From assembly GCA_024401365.1 (NCBI GenBank), contig JAKSLE010000004.1:1-64000 (forward strand): a stretch of 64,000 bases of DNA, written 5' to 3'. The stretch comes from Bacteroidales bacterium (GTDB lineage Bacteria > Bacteroidota > Bacteroidia > Bacteroidales > Marinilabiliaceae). Positions 43,199 to 51,762 of the stretch are shown here, one piece after another (position 1 is the first letter of the stretch; every line of letters starts with the position of its first letter). The position numbers were made by a program, and so were the translations under genes. Below the pieces are notes generated by a model. It had not been told where the DNA came from and searched no databases. It saw nothing but the letters and a program-made list of their open reading frames with translations.

Positions 43199-44059
43199 AT
43201 GAAAAACAATCATATCATAATCATAGTAGCAGCAGTAATAATAGCACTACTTGCTGGGCTCTACTTCAACAGTCGTAGTGAGATGGCTGAAATGGAGGAG
43301 GTATTTACAGAAGAGAAGGAACTCCTCATAACCGAGTATCAGGACCTCTATACTGATTTTGACTCCCTACGCACCAACAATAGCGAGCTAGAACTAAAAC
43401 TTGAGCAAGAGCGAGATCGTGTAGCTCAACTTCAGGACGAGCTTCGCACGGTAAAAGCTTCAAATGCCCGCCGTATTAAGGAGCTCCAAGGAGAGCTTAC
43501 AGCTATGCGCGGTGTAATGCGTAGTTTCATTGTCCAGATAGACTCGCTCAACCAGACGAACGAGCAACTAAAGAAAGAAAATGAAGGTATGCGCGACCAA
43601 GTGGCACGTGCTCGCAGGACAGAAGCCGAACTAAAAGAAAAGAATGAGGCGCTGAACGACAAGGTACAACTGGCAGCCCGACTAGAGACACGCAACGTCA
43701 AGGGCGAGGGTCTGACATCAAAAGAAAAATCAACAAACAAGTATAGCAGAATTGCTAAAATCAAAGTCTCGTTTACAATTCTCAAGAATATTACCAGCGA
43801 GACAGGCATCCGTAACGTCTATGCGCGCATAGAGCGTCCTGACGGCGAATTGCTAATGCACTCCAAGAATGATACATTTAAGTTTGAGGACCAGTCGCTC
43901 AATTTCTCGGCTATGCGTGGCATAGAGTACGGCGGTGAGGATACCGACACATACATTGTATATACTGTAGACTCAGGCGAGCTTATGGCTGGCGAGTACA
44001 GAATAGAGCTATTCACTGATGGCGAATTGATCGGCAACGGCAAGTTCACTCTCAACTAG
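43199..44059 (+). CDS. Membrane-anchored coiled-coil protein
   Basis: An N-terminal membrane helix (about residues 5-24) is followed by a long coiled coil (residues about 28-165, rich in Glu, Leu, Arg and Lys, e.g. LEQERDRVAQLQDELRTV). The C-terminal domain of about 110 residues is beta-rich (YSRIAKIKVSFTILKN and GEYRIELFTDGELIGNGKF). The C-terminal part looks like an immunoglobulin-like or OmpA-independent beta-sandwich. I do not recognise a named family; similar proteins occur in Bacteroidales. A role at the cell envelope is likely from the layout. Confidence 0.8.
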   Translation: MKNNHIIIIVAAVIIALLAGLYFNSRSEMAEMEEVFTEEKELLITEYQDLYTDFDSLRTNNSELELKLEQERDRVAQLQDELRTVKASNARRIKELQGELTAMRGVMRSFIVQIDSLNQTNEQLKKENEGMRDQVARARRTEAELKEKNEALNDKVQLAARLETRNVKGEGLTSKEKSTNKYSRIAKIKVSFTILKNITSETGIRNVYARIERPDGELLMHSKNDTFKFEDQSLNFSAMRGIEYGGEDTDTYIVYTVDSGELMAGEYRIELFTDGELIGNGKFTLN

Positions 44060-44105
44060 TCTCCACCCCTTATTACTTATCAACATTTTAATCCCACCAT
44101 GCGAC

Positions 44106-45983
44106 ATGGAAGAAGAAAAGACAATTACATTTGATGAACTTGGTCTGAACGATGCACTGCTGAAAGCCATTAAAGACAAAGGCTTTGAAACACCGACTCC
44201 AGTACAAGCACGTACTATTCCTGAGATTCTTAACCACGGAAGAGACATCATCTCGCTGGCACAGACAGGAACAGGTAAGACTGCAGCATTTGGACTACCA
44301 ATAGTACAACTTGCAGACGACCAGACATCGCACACACAGGCCCTAATTTTAAGTCCTACACGCGAGTTATGTCTTCAGATAGCAAAAGACCTCGCCAGTT
44401 TCTCTGCCACACGTCCTCGAGTACAGATAGTACCTGTATACGGTGGCAGTGACATCAAGGCACAACTCAAGGCACTCAAGGGTCCTGCACAGATAGTAGT
44501 GGGCACACCTGGTCGTGTGATAGACCTCATAAATCGTGGTAGTCTTAAATTGGGCGATATCCGTTGGCTTGTCCTAGACGAGGCTGACGAGATGCTCAAC
44601 ATGGGCTTCAAGGAAGATATTGAAACTATCCTTGCTTCGACACCTGAAGAACGACAGACACTCCTTTTCTCAGCTACTATGCCTCCATTCATAGCAAAGA
44701 TGGTTGGCCAGTACATGAAGGACCCAATGGAGATAAAGATTGGTCGCACTAATGAGGGTGCTACAAACGTTGAGCACCACTATTACGTTGTAAAAGCACA
44801 AGACCGCTACGCTGCACTCAAGCGCATCGTGGATATGGTCCCAGATATATATGGTATTGTATTCTGCCGTACACGTCAGGAGACAAAGGAGATAGCAGAC
44901 AAGCTGATTGCTGATGGATACAATGCTGATGCACTCCACGGCGATTTATCTCAAGCTCAGCGCGATATGGTAATGCAGCGTTTCCGTATCAAGCACTTAC
45001 AGATACTTGTGGCTACAGACGTTGCAGCTCGAGGCATTGACGTTACTGAACTTACTCACGTAGTGAACTATAACCTTCCTGATGACCCTGAAGTATACAT
45101 ACACCGTAGCGGTCGTACAGGTCGCGCAGGAAAGAGCGGAGTAAGTGTATCCATAGTTCACACCCGCGAACTATCGCGTATCAAGCAGATAGCGAAAGTA
45201 AGCCATAAGGATTTCGTCCGCAAGATGGTTCCTACAGCCGAAGAGATATGCCAACTCAAGGTTCGTCACTTCATAGAGGGAGTTGAAAAGCATGAGGTAG
45301 ATACAGATGGTACTATAGCCAACTTGCTTCCAAAAGTATACGAGCACCTGGCCAGTCTCTCTAAAGAAGAGATTATAGCTAAGTTCGTATCTATGGAATT
45401 TGAGAGCCTCAACAGATATTATCAGAATGCAGGCGATCTCAATGTTGCTATAGCAGAAGACAATAAGAAAGGACGCAAAGGTGACCGACCTGGTATGCTG
45501 GATGAAGCAGATACAGCTCGTCTATTCCTTAACATAGGTAAGATAGACCGCATCAAGGCACAGGATATCATTGGTCTCATTAACGACTATACTCGCAAAC
45601 TCCCTCAGAAGGTGAATATCGGGCATATCGATATCAACCGCAATTTCTCTTTTGTAGAGGTTGACAAACAGTGGGTAGGCGACATTATAGAACTTATGAA
45701 CGGCAAGTCGATCGACGGATTCAAACTAGTAGTGGAAGAGACAACACCTCGTCCAGCTGGCAAGAGTGAGCGTGGCGACCGTCGTGAGCGCAAGGGAGGT
45801 GACCGCAAGGGCGGCAATGGTCGTCGTGGCGAAAAACGTGGAGAACCTCGTGGCGAAAAACGCAACGAACGTCGTGAACGTGGCGGCGAAAAACGTCAAA
45901 AGGGAGAGCGAAACGAACGTCGCGAACGCGACTTCAAGGGCTCTAAAGAATTTAAAGGTGGCAAAAAAGGACCTAAGAAATAG
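44106..45983 (+). CDS. DEAD-box RNA helicase with DbpA-type RNA-binding domain
   Basis: ATP-dependent RNA unwinding, probably in ribosome assembly or cold adaptation. The Q motif (GFETPTPVQ), motif I (AQTGTGKT), motif II (DEAD), motif III (SAT) and motif VI (HRSGRTGRAGKSG) are all intact. A DbpA/CsdA-like RNA-binding domain follows at about residues 480-545, and then an Arg/Gly/Lys/Glu-rich tail (repeats of RGEKR type) that should bind RNA loosely. 625 residues. The end overlaps the start of the next gene. Confidence 0.94.
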   Translation: MEEEKTITFDELGLNDALLKAIKDKGFETPTPVQARTIPEILNHGRDIISLAQTGTGKTAAFGLPIVQLADDQTSHTQALILSPTRELCLQIAKDLASFSATRPRVQIVPVYGGSDIKAQLKALKGPAQIVVGTPGRVIDLINRGSLKLGDIRWLVLDEADEMLNMGFKEDIETILASTPEERQTLLFSATMPPFIAKMVGQYMKDPMEIKIGRTNEGATNVEHHYYVVKAQDRYAALKRIVDMVPDIYGIVFCRTRQETKEIADKLIADGYNADALHGDLSQAQRDMVMQRFRIKHLQILVATDVAARGIDVTELTHVVNYNLPDDPEVYIHRSGRTGRAGKSGVSVSIVHTRELSRIKQIAKVSHKDFVRKMVPTAEEICQLKVRHFIEGVEKHEVDTDGTIANLLPKVYEHLASLSKEEIIAKFVSMEFESLNRYYQNAGDLNVAIAEDNKKGRKGDRPGMLDEADTARLFLNIGKIDRIKAQDIIGLINDYTRKLPQKVNIGHIDINRNFSFVEVDKQWVGDIIELMNGKSIDGFKLVVEETTPRPAGKSERGDRRERKGGDRKGGNGRRGEKRGEPRGEKRNERRERGGEKRQKGERNERRERDFKGSKEFKGGKKGPKK

Positions 45984-46596
45984 TATCTTTAGGTTGCTGA
46001 TCATAGCAATCTTCTGCTGGGCATTGCCAGTCAGTGCGATGGCCCAGATAGAGGATAGTGACTATTACGAAGAAAATTACGATTCCTCATCATCCGACGA
46101 ATACTCGAGTGATGAGGATTATTATTATGACGACTACGATGATTACTCGGAAGAGTATCACTACGAGATGCCTTGCGAACATCGTGGCAACTCTACCTAT
46201 TGGCAGACTCTGACATATAAGTCGAGCCTGGAAAACTACAACAAGCCTCTAGGCTCCGAGGGATGGGTACGTTTTTCAGATTCCTGCATTGAAATTGACT
46301 GCTCGGCAATGAAAATGTACTTTGGGTTATCAACCCATCAGAGGGTTACACCCGAATATTACAGGGCGTTTCGCGACCGTGCCGATGAAATTTTCGATGT
46401 CATGGAGATCCGCAAGGGGTTCGGCCCCAACAAAGGTAAGTTTGTCATATTCATAGGTCAGTCGACACCCGACGGGCACCTTAAAAATACGGTACAACTC
46501 ATCTGCCTACCTCTTCGAGTCGAGGGCAAACGACAGTTGGAACTCCCCCCCGAGATGCGCGCATGGATAAGCGACATCGAAAAGAAAAACCGATAA
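45958..46596 (+). CDS. Acidic secreted protein of unknown function
   Basis: A GTG start at 45958 gives a good signal peptide (MAKKDLRNSIFRLLIIAIF, then CWALPVSAMAQ) and overlaps the helicase gene by 26 bases. The mature protein starts with an acidic Asp/Ser/Tyr low-complexity region (residues about 30-65) and continues with a folded-looking domain ending in basic residues (ISDIEKKNR). I do not recognise a family. Overlap suggests translational coupling with the helicase, though the two act in different places. The frame is open upstream, but only inside the helicase tail. Confidence 0.75.
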   Translation: MAKKDLRNSIFRLLIIAIFCWALPVSAMAQIEDSDYYEENYDSSSSDEYSSDEDYYYDDYDDYSEEYHYEMPCEHRGNSTYWQTLTYKSSLENYNKPLGSEGWVRFSDSCIEIDCSAMKMYFGLSTHQRVTPEYYRAFRDRADEIFDVMEIRKGFGPNKGKFVIFIGQSTPDGHLKNTVQLICLPLRVEGKRQLELPPEMRAWISDIEKKNR

Positions 46597-46617
46597 CAAT
46601 ACTGAAATTTAACTATC

Positions 46618-47370
46618 ATGAACCGCTTATTTGCTTTCTATGAAGGTCGCATAGCTCTACGAGAAGAGAACGGACAGTTGCGCGTTCCTCAGATTTTTGA
46701 CGGCATTCCTACTGAGGATATAGCAGGAGTAATACACCTCGAGGACAACAATGTAGCAACATCTTTATATAACGAAGAGCAATTGGCATCACATGGCTTG
46801 GGGCTCTTTGATATACGAGCATCTCGCTTACAGATACCAGAAGAAGAATTCAACGCCCTTTGTCGTGCAAAGCAGATTCTTTTCTGGCACAACAATACGC
46901 TATACTGCCCTACCTGTGGCGAGGCTACCCATCGTTCGGATTTCATCGAGAAAAAGTGTCCTAAATGTGGGCACCTATCCTATCCCCCCCTGGCTCCAGC
47001 TATAATTGTGCGAGTTGAAAAGGGAGAGGATGAGATTCTTATGGTTCGCACCAAGAACTTCCGTTCCGACCACTATGGTCTTGTAGCAGGATTTCTTGAA
47101 CCAGGAGAAAGCCTTGAAGAGTGCGTAGAACGTGAGCTCATGGAAGAAACTAGCATACGTGTCAAGAACATCAAGTACGAGGGGTCGCAACCATGGCCTT
47201 TCCCTTGCGGAGTCATGATTGGGTTCTCGGCACAATATCTTAGTGGTGAAATTCACAAGCAGGAGTCGGAACTCGTTGATGCCCAATTCTTCCATCGTAA
47301 CGCACTTCCCAAGTTGCCAGACGGCATGTCAATAGCACGTCAACTTATTGATGCTTGGATTAAAAAATAA
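46618..47370 (+). CDS. nudC: NAD+ diphosphatase / RNA NAD-decapping hydrolase
   Basis: Cleaves NADH and removes NAD caps from RNA ends. Zinc-ribbon cysteines are in YCPTCGEA and KKCPKCGH, followed by a Nudix box (GFLEPGESLEECVERELMEE). The NudC signature SQPWPFP is present, but followed by C-G instead of the common Q-S. At 250 residues it matches E. coli NudC in length. It lies 21 bases after the acidic secreted protein and 17 before the DUF389 gene. Confidence 0.94.
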   Translation: MNRLFAFYEGRIALREENGQLRVPQIFDGIPTEDIAGVIHLEDNNVATSLYNEEQLASHGLGLFDIRASRLQIPEEEFNALCRAKQILFWHNNTLYCPTCGEATHRSDFIEKKCPKCGHLSYPPLAPAIIVRVEKGEDEILMVRTKNFRSDHYGLVAGFLEPGESLEECVERELMEETSIRVKNIKYEGSQPWPFPCGVMIGFSAQYLSGEIHKQESELVDAQFFHRNALPKLPDGMSIARQLIDAWIKK

Positions 47371-47387
47371 CTAAATACCATAATACT

Positions 47388-48731
47388 ATGAATATTCTGT
47401 GGAGAATGATCCAAATGAAGATCAAACATCTTCTGCGTTTGAACGATGATGCTGAGAGCGAGGAGGAGGTTATCGCTGGCATTCGCGCAGGCGTTGAGTT
47501 TCGTGGCGCACGACTCTGGATTTTGATAATTGCGGTATTTGTCGCTTCACTGGGACTGAATACCAACTCAGCTGCTGTTATTATAGGTGCCATGCTCATC
47601 TCTCCACTTATGGGACCTATCATCGGTATAGGTCTGGGTCTGGGCATATATGATTTTGAGTTGCTCAGAAAGAGTGCCCGTAACTATATTGTAACTACCA
47701 TCTTCAGCATATTCACAGCTACCATATATTTTCTCATCTCCCCATACTCCGAAGCTAGAAGTGAGTTGCTGGCACGTACAGCTCCAACTATATACGATGT
47801 CTTGATAGCCCTGTGTGGTGGTCTGGCTGGCATCATAGCTTTAGGCAGCAAGAGCCAGAGGTGGGGCAATGTCATACCTGGAGTAGCCATAGCCACTGCC
47901 CTCATGCCCCCATTGTGTACTGTGGGCTACGGCATATCTACTTTCACTTGGAGCTACGCTGCCGGTGCGTTGTACTTGTTTATTATCAACACTATATTTA
48001 TTGTAGTAGCTACATTCATAGGGGCTACGTTCATCATGCGCTTTCATAAGCGAACCTTCGTAGATAGGTCTAAAGAGTTGAGAGTGCGACGGATATCTAC
48101 CTCTATCATAGTTGCAACCATCATTCCTTCGTTGATACTTACCTTCTCTATGGTACGTAAGAGTTATTTCGACCAGAAGGTTACCCAGTTCATCCAGAAT
48201 GAACTTCATTTCCCTAAAACGCATATCGTATCGTATAGCAGCGACTACAACAATAAGTCGTTTGATGTCGTAATGATTGGCGCAGCCGTCGACTCTATCC
48301 AATTACGCGTGGCTAACGAGAAGATGCCTTTCTACGGGTTGGAGGATGTAGTTATGCAGGTGGTTCAATCTTCTGATGCAGACGGCAATGACATGATGGA
48401 CAAACTTCGCAACGACAAAAATGCCATACTGCACGACAAGGAGATTATCGTCAGTCAGCAGAAACAGATAGCCGAACTTGAGGAAAAATTAGCAAAATAT
48501 AGTCATGCCGAATCTATGGCAGGCGAGGTGTACGACGAACTGCGTCTCCTCTACCCTCAGATAGCAGAGATAGTCATTGCCAAGGGTAAGAACGCCAAAT
48601 CCAAAGAGGAGGTCATAGCCTTATTGGTATTATCCGACAAAATGAGTGACGAGGAATTGGCTAGAATGAAAGATTGGCTGAAACTGCGCTCCCGCATCAA
48701 ACAGTTGCGCATAGAAATCCTTCAGCACTAA
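47388..48731 (+). CDS. DUF389 membrane protein (TIGR00341)
   Basis: Membrane protein of 447 residues with about six to seven helices. The DUF389 core (ASLGLNTNSAAVIIGAMLISPLMGPIIGIGLGLG) and ALGSKSQRWGNVIPGVAIATALMPPLCTVGYG are clear. The C-terminal third is soluble and helical, with a coiled-coil stretch near residues 345-375 (KEIIVSQQKQIAELEEKLAKY). Function in transport is suspected but unknown. It overlaps the convergent CPBP gene by 4 bases at the stop codons. Confidence 0.87.
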   Translation: MNILWRMIQMKIKHLLRLNDDAESEEEVIAGIRAGVEFRGARLWILIIAVFVASLGLNTNSAAVIIGAMLISPLMGPIIGIGLGLGIYDFELLRKSARNYIVTTIFSIFTATIYFLISPYSEARSELLARTAPTIYDVLIALCGGLAGIIALGSKSQRWGNVIPGVAIATALMPPLCTVGYGISTFTWSYAAGALYLFIINTIFIVVATFIGATFIMRFHKRTFVDRSKELRVRRISTSIIVATIIPSLILTFSMVRKSYFDQKVTQFIQNELHFPKTHIVSYSSDYNNKSFDVVMIGAAVDSIQLRVANEKMPFYGLEDVVMQVVQSSDADGNDMMDKLRNDKNAILHDKEIIVSQQKQIAELEEKLAKYSHAESMAGEVYDELRLLYPQIAEIVIAKGKNAKSKEEVIALLVLSDKMSDEELARMKDWLKLRSRIKQLRIEILQH

Positions 48732-49585
48732 TCTTCAATCACTTTTTCTGGCTCTTCTTGAATTACTGCAGGCTTCTCGACTTTTTCTAGATATTCTATC
48801 TCAGGTAATTTCTTGTAGAAAGTATAGAGCAACCTAGCACAAATAGCCAAGGCCGCAATAGAGGCTATAATAGCTATTACTACACCTGTTGCTCCGAGTT
48901 CCTCAGCTAAGGTAGTTGTATCGCCATTATCTTCGCCCAATATAGTCATTACCGTAGCGAACGAGTTGTTTAGTATATGAACAAAGCTCGTAAGCAAGAT
49001 ATTGCCTGTCTTATAATATATTACACCTAACATCAGGCCCACTACAAATGCGAAAGGCACCTGTGCTGGATTTATATGCATAATACCGAATATCAACGCC
49101 GAAATCAGTATGGCTTTCTTGAAATCCATGCCCTTTCGCAACATATAGCCCAAAATAGCCCCACGAAAGACTACCTCCTCAGCTATAGGAGCTATAACTG
49201 ATATTGCCAAGGCTCCAACAACATTCATACTCATGTCGTTGAATTGCGCCTCCATAATATTGGGGAGGTCAAGCAAGGCGCTCAACACATTTGTTCCTGC
49301 TGTACCTATAATATAAGCTAGAATCGCCAAGAGAGCATACTTCGCCCCAATACCCGATGGCTTGAAATCGTGCTTATACATAAACATCTTCATCGGCCAT
49401 ATCATAACTATGATAGAGAGCACAGATGATATAATAAGACTTGTTGAGATAAATGTCGCTTGGTCTTGGATATTTATGGCACCTGTAATAACCATTGACG
49501 CAGCCATGAATATGATTACTCCCACAGCCTGCATCAAAAGGAATAAGATAAATGCCACAACTGGCATCAGCAATGTTTTTTTCAT
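48728..49585 (-). CDS. CPBP-family intramembrane metalloprotease
   Basis: Multi-pass membrane protein with the CPBP/Abi signature: PIAEEVVFRGAIL (motif 1, Glu-Glu and Arg), FGIMHINP (motif 2 His) and FVHILNNSFA (motif 3 His-x3-Asn). Members of the family cut prenylated or membrane proteins or act in self-immunity. The start at 49585 (MKKTLLMPVV) is preferred over 49603, which would run into murA. It lies 10 bases after murA, and its stop overlaps that of the DUF389 gene. An acidic tail ends the protein. Confidence 0.87.
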   Translation of the reverse strand: MKKTLLMPVVAFILFLLMQAVGVIIFMAASMVITGAINIQDQATFISTSLIISSVLSIIVMIWPMKMFMYKHDFKPSGIGAKYALLAILAYIIGTAGTNVLSALLDLPNIMEAQFNDMSMNVVGALAISVIAPIAEEVVFRGAILGYMLRKGMDFKKAILISALIFGIMHINPAQVPFAFVVGLMLGVIYYKTGNILLTSFVHILNNSFATVMTILGEDNGDTTTLAEELGATGVVIAIIASIAALAICARLLYTFYKKLPEIEYLEKVEKPAVIQEEPEKVIED

Positions 49586-49595
49586 AATCAAAAAA

Positions 49596-50903
49596 CTATC
49601 CAATTCTCGTTATCTTGGCACCCAAAGCTCCTAAACGAGCCTCTATATCCTGATATCCTCGGTCTATCTGCTCTATATTATGGATTGTTGATACTCCATT
49701 AGCCGATAGTGCTGCAATCAACAATGCAACACCTGCACGGATATCTGGCGATGTCATTGTGGTAGCTCTCAACTTTGTCTGTCTGTTCAGACCTATGACT
49801 GTAGCTCGGTGTGGGTCGCAGAGAATAATCTTGGCTCCCATATCTATCAACTTATCCACGAAGAAGAGTCGGCTCTCAAACATCTTCTGATGTATCAATA
49901 CCGAACCATTGGCTTGTGTAGCTAATACAAGGAATACGCTCAACAGGTCTGGTGTCAGTCCAGGCCAAGGTGCATCAGCAATTGTCATTATAGAACCGTC
50001 AATGAACGAGTCGATAGTGTAATGCTTCTGCATAGGTATATGTAAATCGTCTCCATGAACCTCTATCGTAACTCCCATTCTTTCAAAAGCTAATGGGATA
50101 ATACCTAAATGCTCCACTCCAGCACCTCTGATCCATATATCACCAGCTGTCATGGCCGCCATAGCAATGAACGAGCCTACCTCAATCATATCAGGTAATA
50201 TGGTATGCTCTGCACCATGAAGCTCCTTCACGCCTTCTATCTTGAGCAAATTGCTGCCTACTCCCTCTATCTTGGCACCCATGGCTATGAGCAGACGGCA
50301 CAATTGCTGTACATATGGCTCACATGCTGCATTGTATATGGTTGTCTTTCCTGGGGCCATAGTCGCAGCCATCAAAGTATTGGCTGTACCTGTTACCGAC
50401 GCCTCATCAAGTAGCATATAGGTACCCTTCAGGTCTTGTGCCTCTACTGAGTAGAATACATCTCCAGCATCAAAGTTGAATCGCGCGCCCAACTTCTGGA
50501 ATCCATAGAAGTGAGTATCTAGACGACGGCGACCTATCTTGTCTCCTCCTGGCTTTGGAAAATAGGCCTTACCAAAACGTGCCAAGAGCGGACCCATTAT
50601 CATTATCGATCCACGAAGCGACGAGGCTTGTCTCTTGAACTCCTCGGTCTGCATATACTCAAGATTCACATTCTCAGCGGTCAGTGTCACCGTATTGGCA
50701 TCGTGTCTGTCGACTTTAACACCCAAATTGCCTAACAGTATCAGCAGATTATTGATATCCAGAATGTCTGGAATATTGTTAATCTTTACAGGCTCAGATG
50801 TCAAAAGTGCCGCACAGATAATCTGCAACGCCTCATTCTTAGCTCCTTGTGGCTTTATCTCACCACACAATGGCGTTCCGCCTTCAATCTTGAATGTACT
50901 CAT
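49596..50903 (-). CDS. murA: UDP-N-acetylglucosamine 1-carboxyvinyltransferase with Asp at the fosfomycin-target position
   Basis: First committed step of peptidoglycan synthesis: transfer of enolpyruvate to UDP-GlcNAc in the cytoplasm. The 435-residue protein has the conserved Lys22 (GAKNEAL) and the inverted alpha/beta barrel repeats. The catalytic loop reads P-K-P-G-G-D-K-I-G, with Asp121 where fosfomycin-sensitive enzymes have Cys (Cys115 in E. coli). Asp at this position keeps activity but prevents alkylation by fosfomycin. It follows the DUF4290 gene by 17 bases, in an operon with the CPBP protease gene. Confidence 0.96.
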   Translation of the reverse strand: MSTFKIEGGTPLCGEIKPQGAKNEALQIICAALLTSEPVKINNIPDILDINNLLILLGNLGVKVDRHDANTVTLTAENVNLEYMQTEEFKRQASSLRGSIMIMGPLLARFGKAYFPKPGGDKIGRRRLDTHFYGFQKLGARFNFDAGDVFYSVEAQDLKGTYMLLDEASVTGTANTLMAATMAPGKTTIYNAACEPYVQQLCRLLIAMGAKIEGVGSNLLKIEGVKELHGAEHTILPDMIEVGSFIAMAAMTAGDIWIRGAGVEHLGIIPLAFERMGVTIEVHGDDLHIPMQKHYTIDSFIDGSIMTIADAPWPGLTPDLLSVFLVLATQANGSVLIHQKMFESRLFFVDKLIDMGAKIILCDPHRATVIGLNRQTKLRATTMTSPDIRAGVALLIAALSANGVSTIHNIEQIDRGYQDIEARLGALGAKITRIG

Positions 50904-50920
50904 CGTGTATACCCTTGGTT

Positions 50921-51577
50921 TTAGTAGCGCTTACGCTTATTGCCACCGTTATTCTGCTTCTTGTTGTTATTCTGCTTTTTGTTCTTTTTGTTGTTGCTTC
51001 CCTGCTTACCGTTGCTCTGCTTCTTATTCTTTGGCTCTTGATAGTATGCCGTACGTATCTGCCCATCAATCTCTAGTCTGTCACCTGTCAGAAGCAATAT
51101 CTCCTTCATCAAGCGCTCATCGGTAGCGTAGTCTTTGTTCATCGCTATCAATGTCTTCTTCATGTGGTTGGCTATATAGTTAACCAACACCTTTCTCTCT
51201 TGTGGGTCTTCTATATCGCAGGCAGCATTCGCAAAATGCTCTGTCAGATATCCATAGTGAGGCAACCTTACCCTATGCATAGGATACTCAAGCGGACGCG
51301 GAAGGGATGCAACTTCTTCTGGCGTAGGCTTAGGATATGGTCCATCCACATCCAGTCTGTAACACGCTATGGCATGCAGATGATCCCAAAGCTTATGCTT
51401 GAAGTCTGGTTCATTCTTGTGCTCAGGATACATGTTGGCCATCACATTTACTATCGACGCCGCACACGCATTCCTAGCCTCTCGATCCCTGATGGTCAAC
51501 GCATGGTCCACCATCTTCTGTATATGTCTGCCATATTCTGGCATCTCTAACTTTTCTCTGCTTGAGTTGTAGTCCAT
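50921..51577 (-). CDS. DUF4290 protein with Asn/Lys-rich tail
   Basis: The 218-residue protein starts at 51577 (MDYNSSREKLEMPEYGRHIQKMVDHAL), the usual start of the DUF4290 family, which is common in Bacteroidota upstream of murA. The folded part ends near residue 175. A low-complexity basic tail of Asn, Lys and Gln (KKNKKQNNNKKQNNGG) follows and could bind nucleic acid. Function is unknown. Ordered DUF4290-murA-CPBP, it is the first gene of the operon. Confidence 0.85.
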   Translation of the reverse strand: MDYNSSREKLEMPEYGRHIQKMVDHALTIRDREARNACAASIVNVMANMYPEHKNEPDFKHKLWDHLHAIACYRLDVDGPYPKPTPEEVASLPRPLEYPMHRVRLPHYGYLTEHFANAACDIEDPQERKVLVNYIANHMKKTLIAMNKDYATDERLMKEILLLTGDRLEIDGQIRTAYYQEPKNKKQSNGKQGSNNKKNKKQNNNKKQNNGGNKRKRY

Positions 51578-51603
51578 TATATCAATGTCTTTAACGCGTG
51601 GCG

Positions 51604-51611
51604 CAAAGATA
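51604..51611 (-). promoter_or_regulatory. -7 element of the DUF4290-murA operon
   Basis: TATCTTTG on the minus strand, 27 bases before the DUF4290 start. No matching -33 box was found at the usual spacing. Confidence 0.45.
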
Positions 51612-51762
51612 ACCATTTTTCTTAAACGGCTATCTTCGCGCACCCTTTAACTAGATGTTCAATCGTTAATCGTGGTTCATAAAGTTCGTAGTCACTGATT
51701 TTTTCAAAAACGTCAAAAATAAAAACACTAATACATACAATCAAATACTTGGTTCTCAAATT

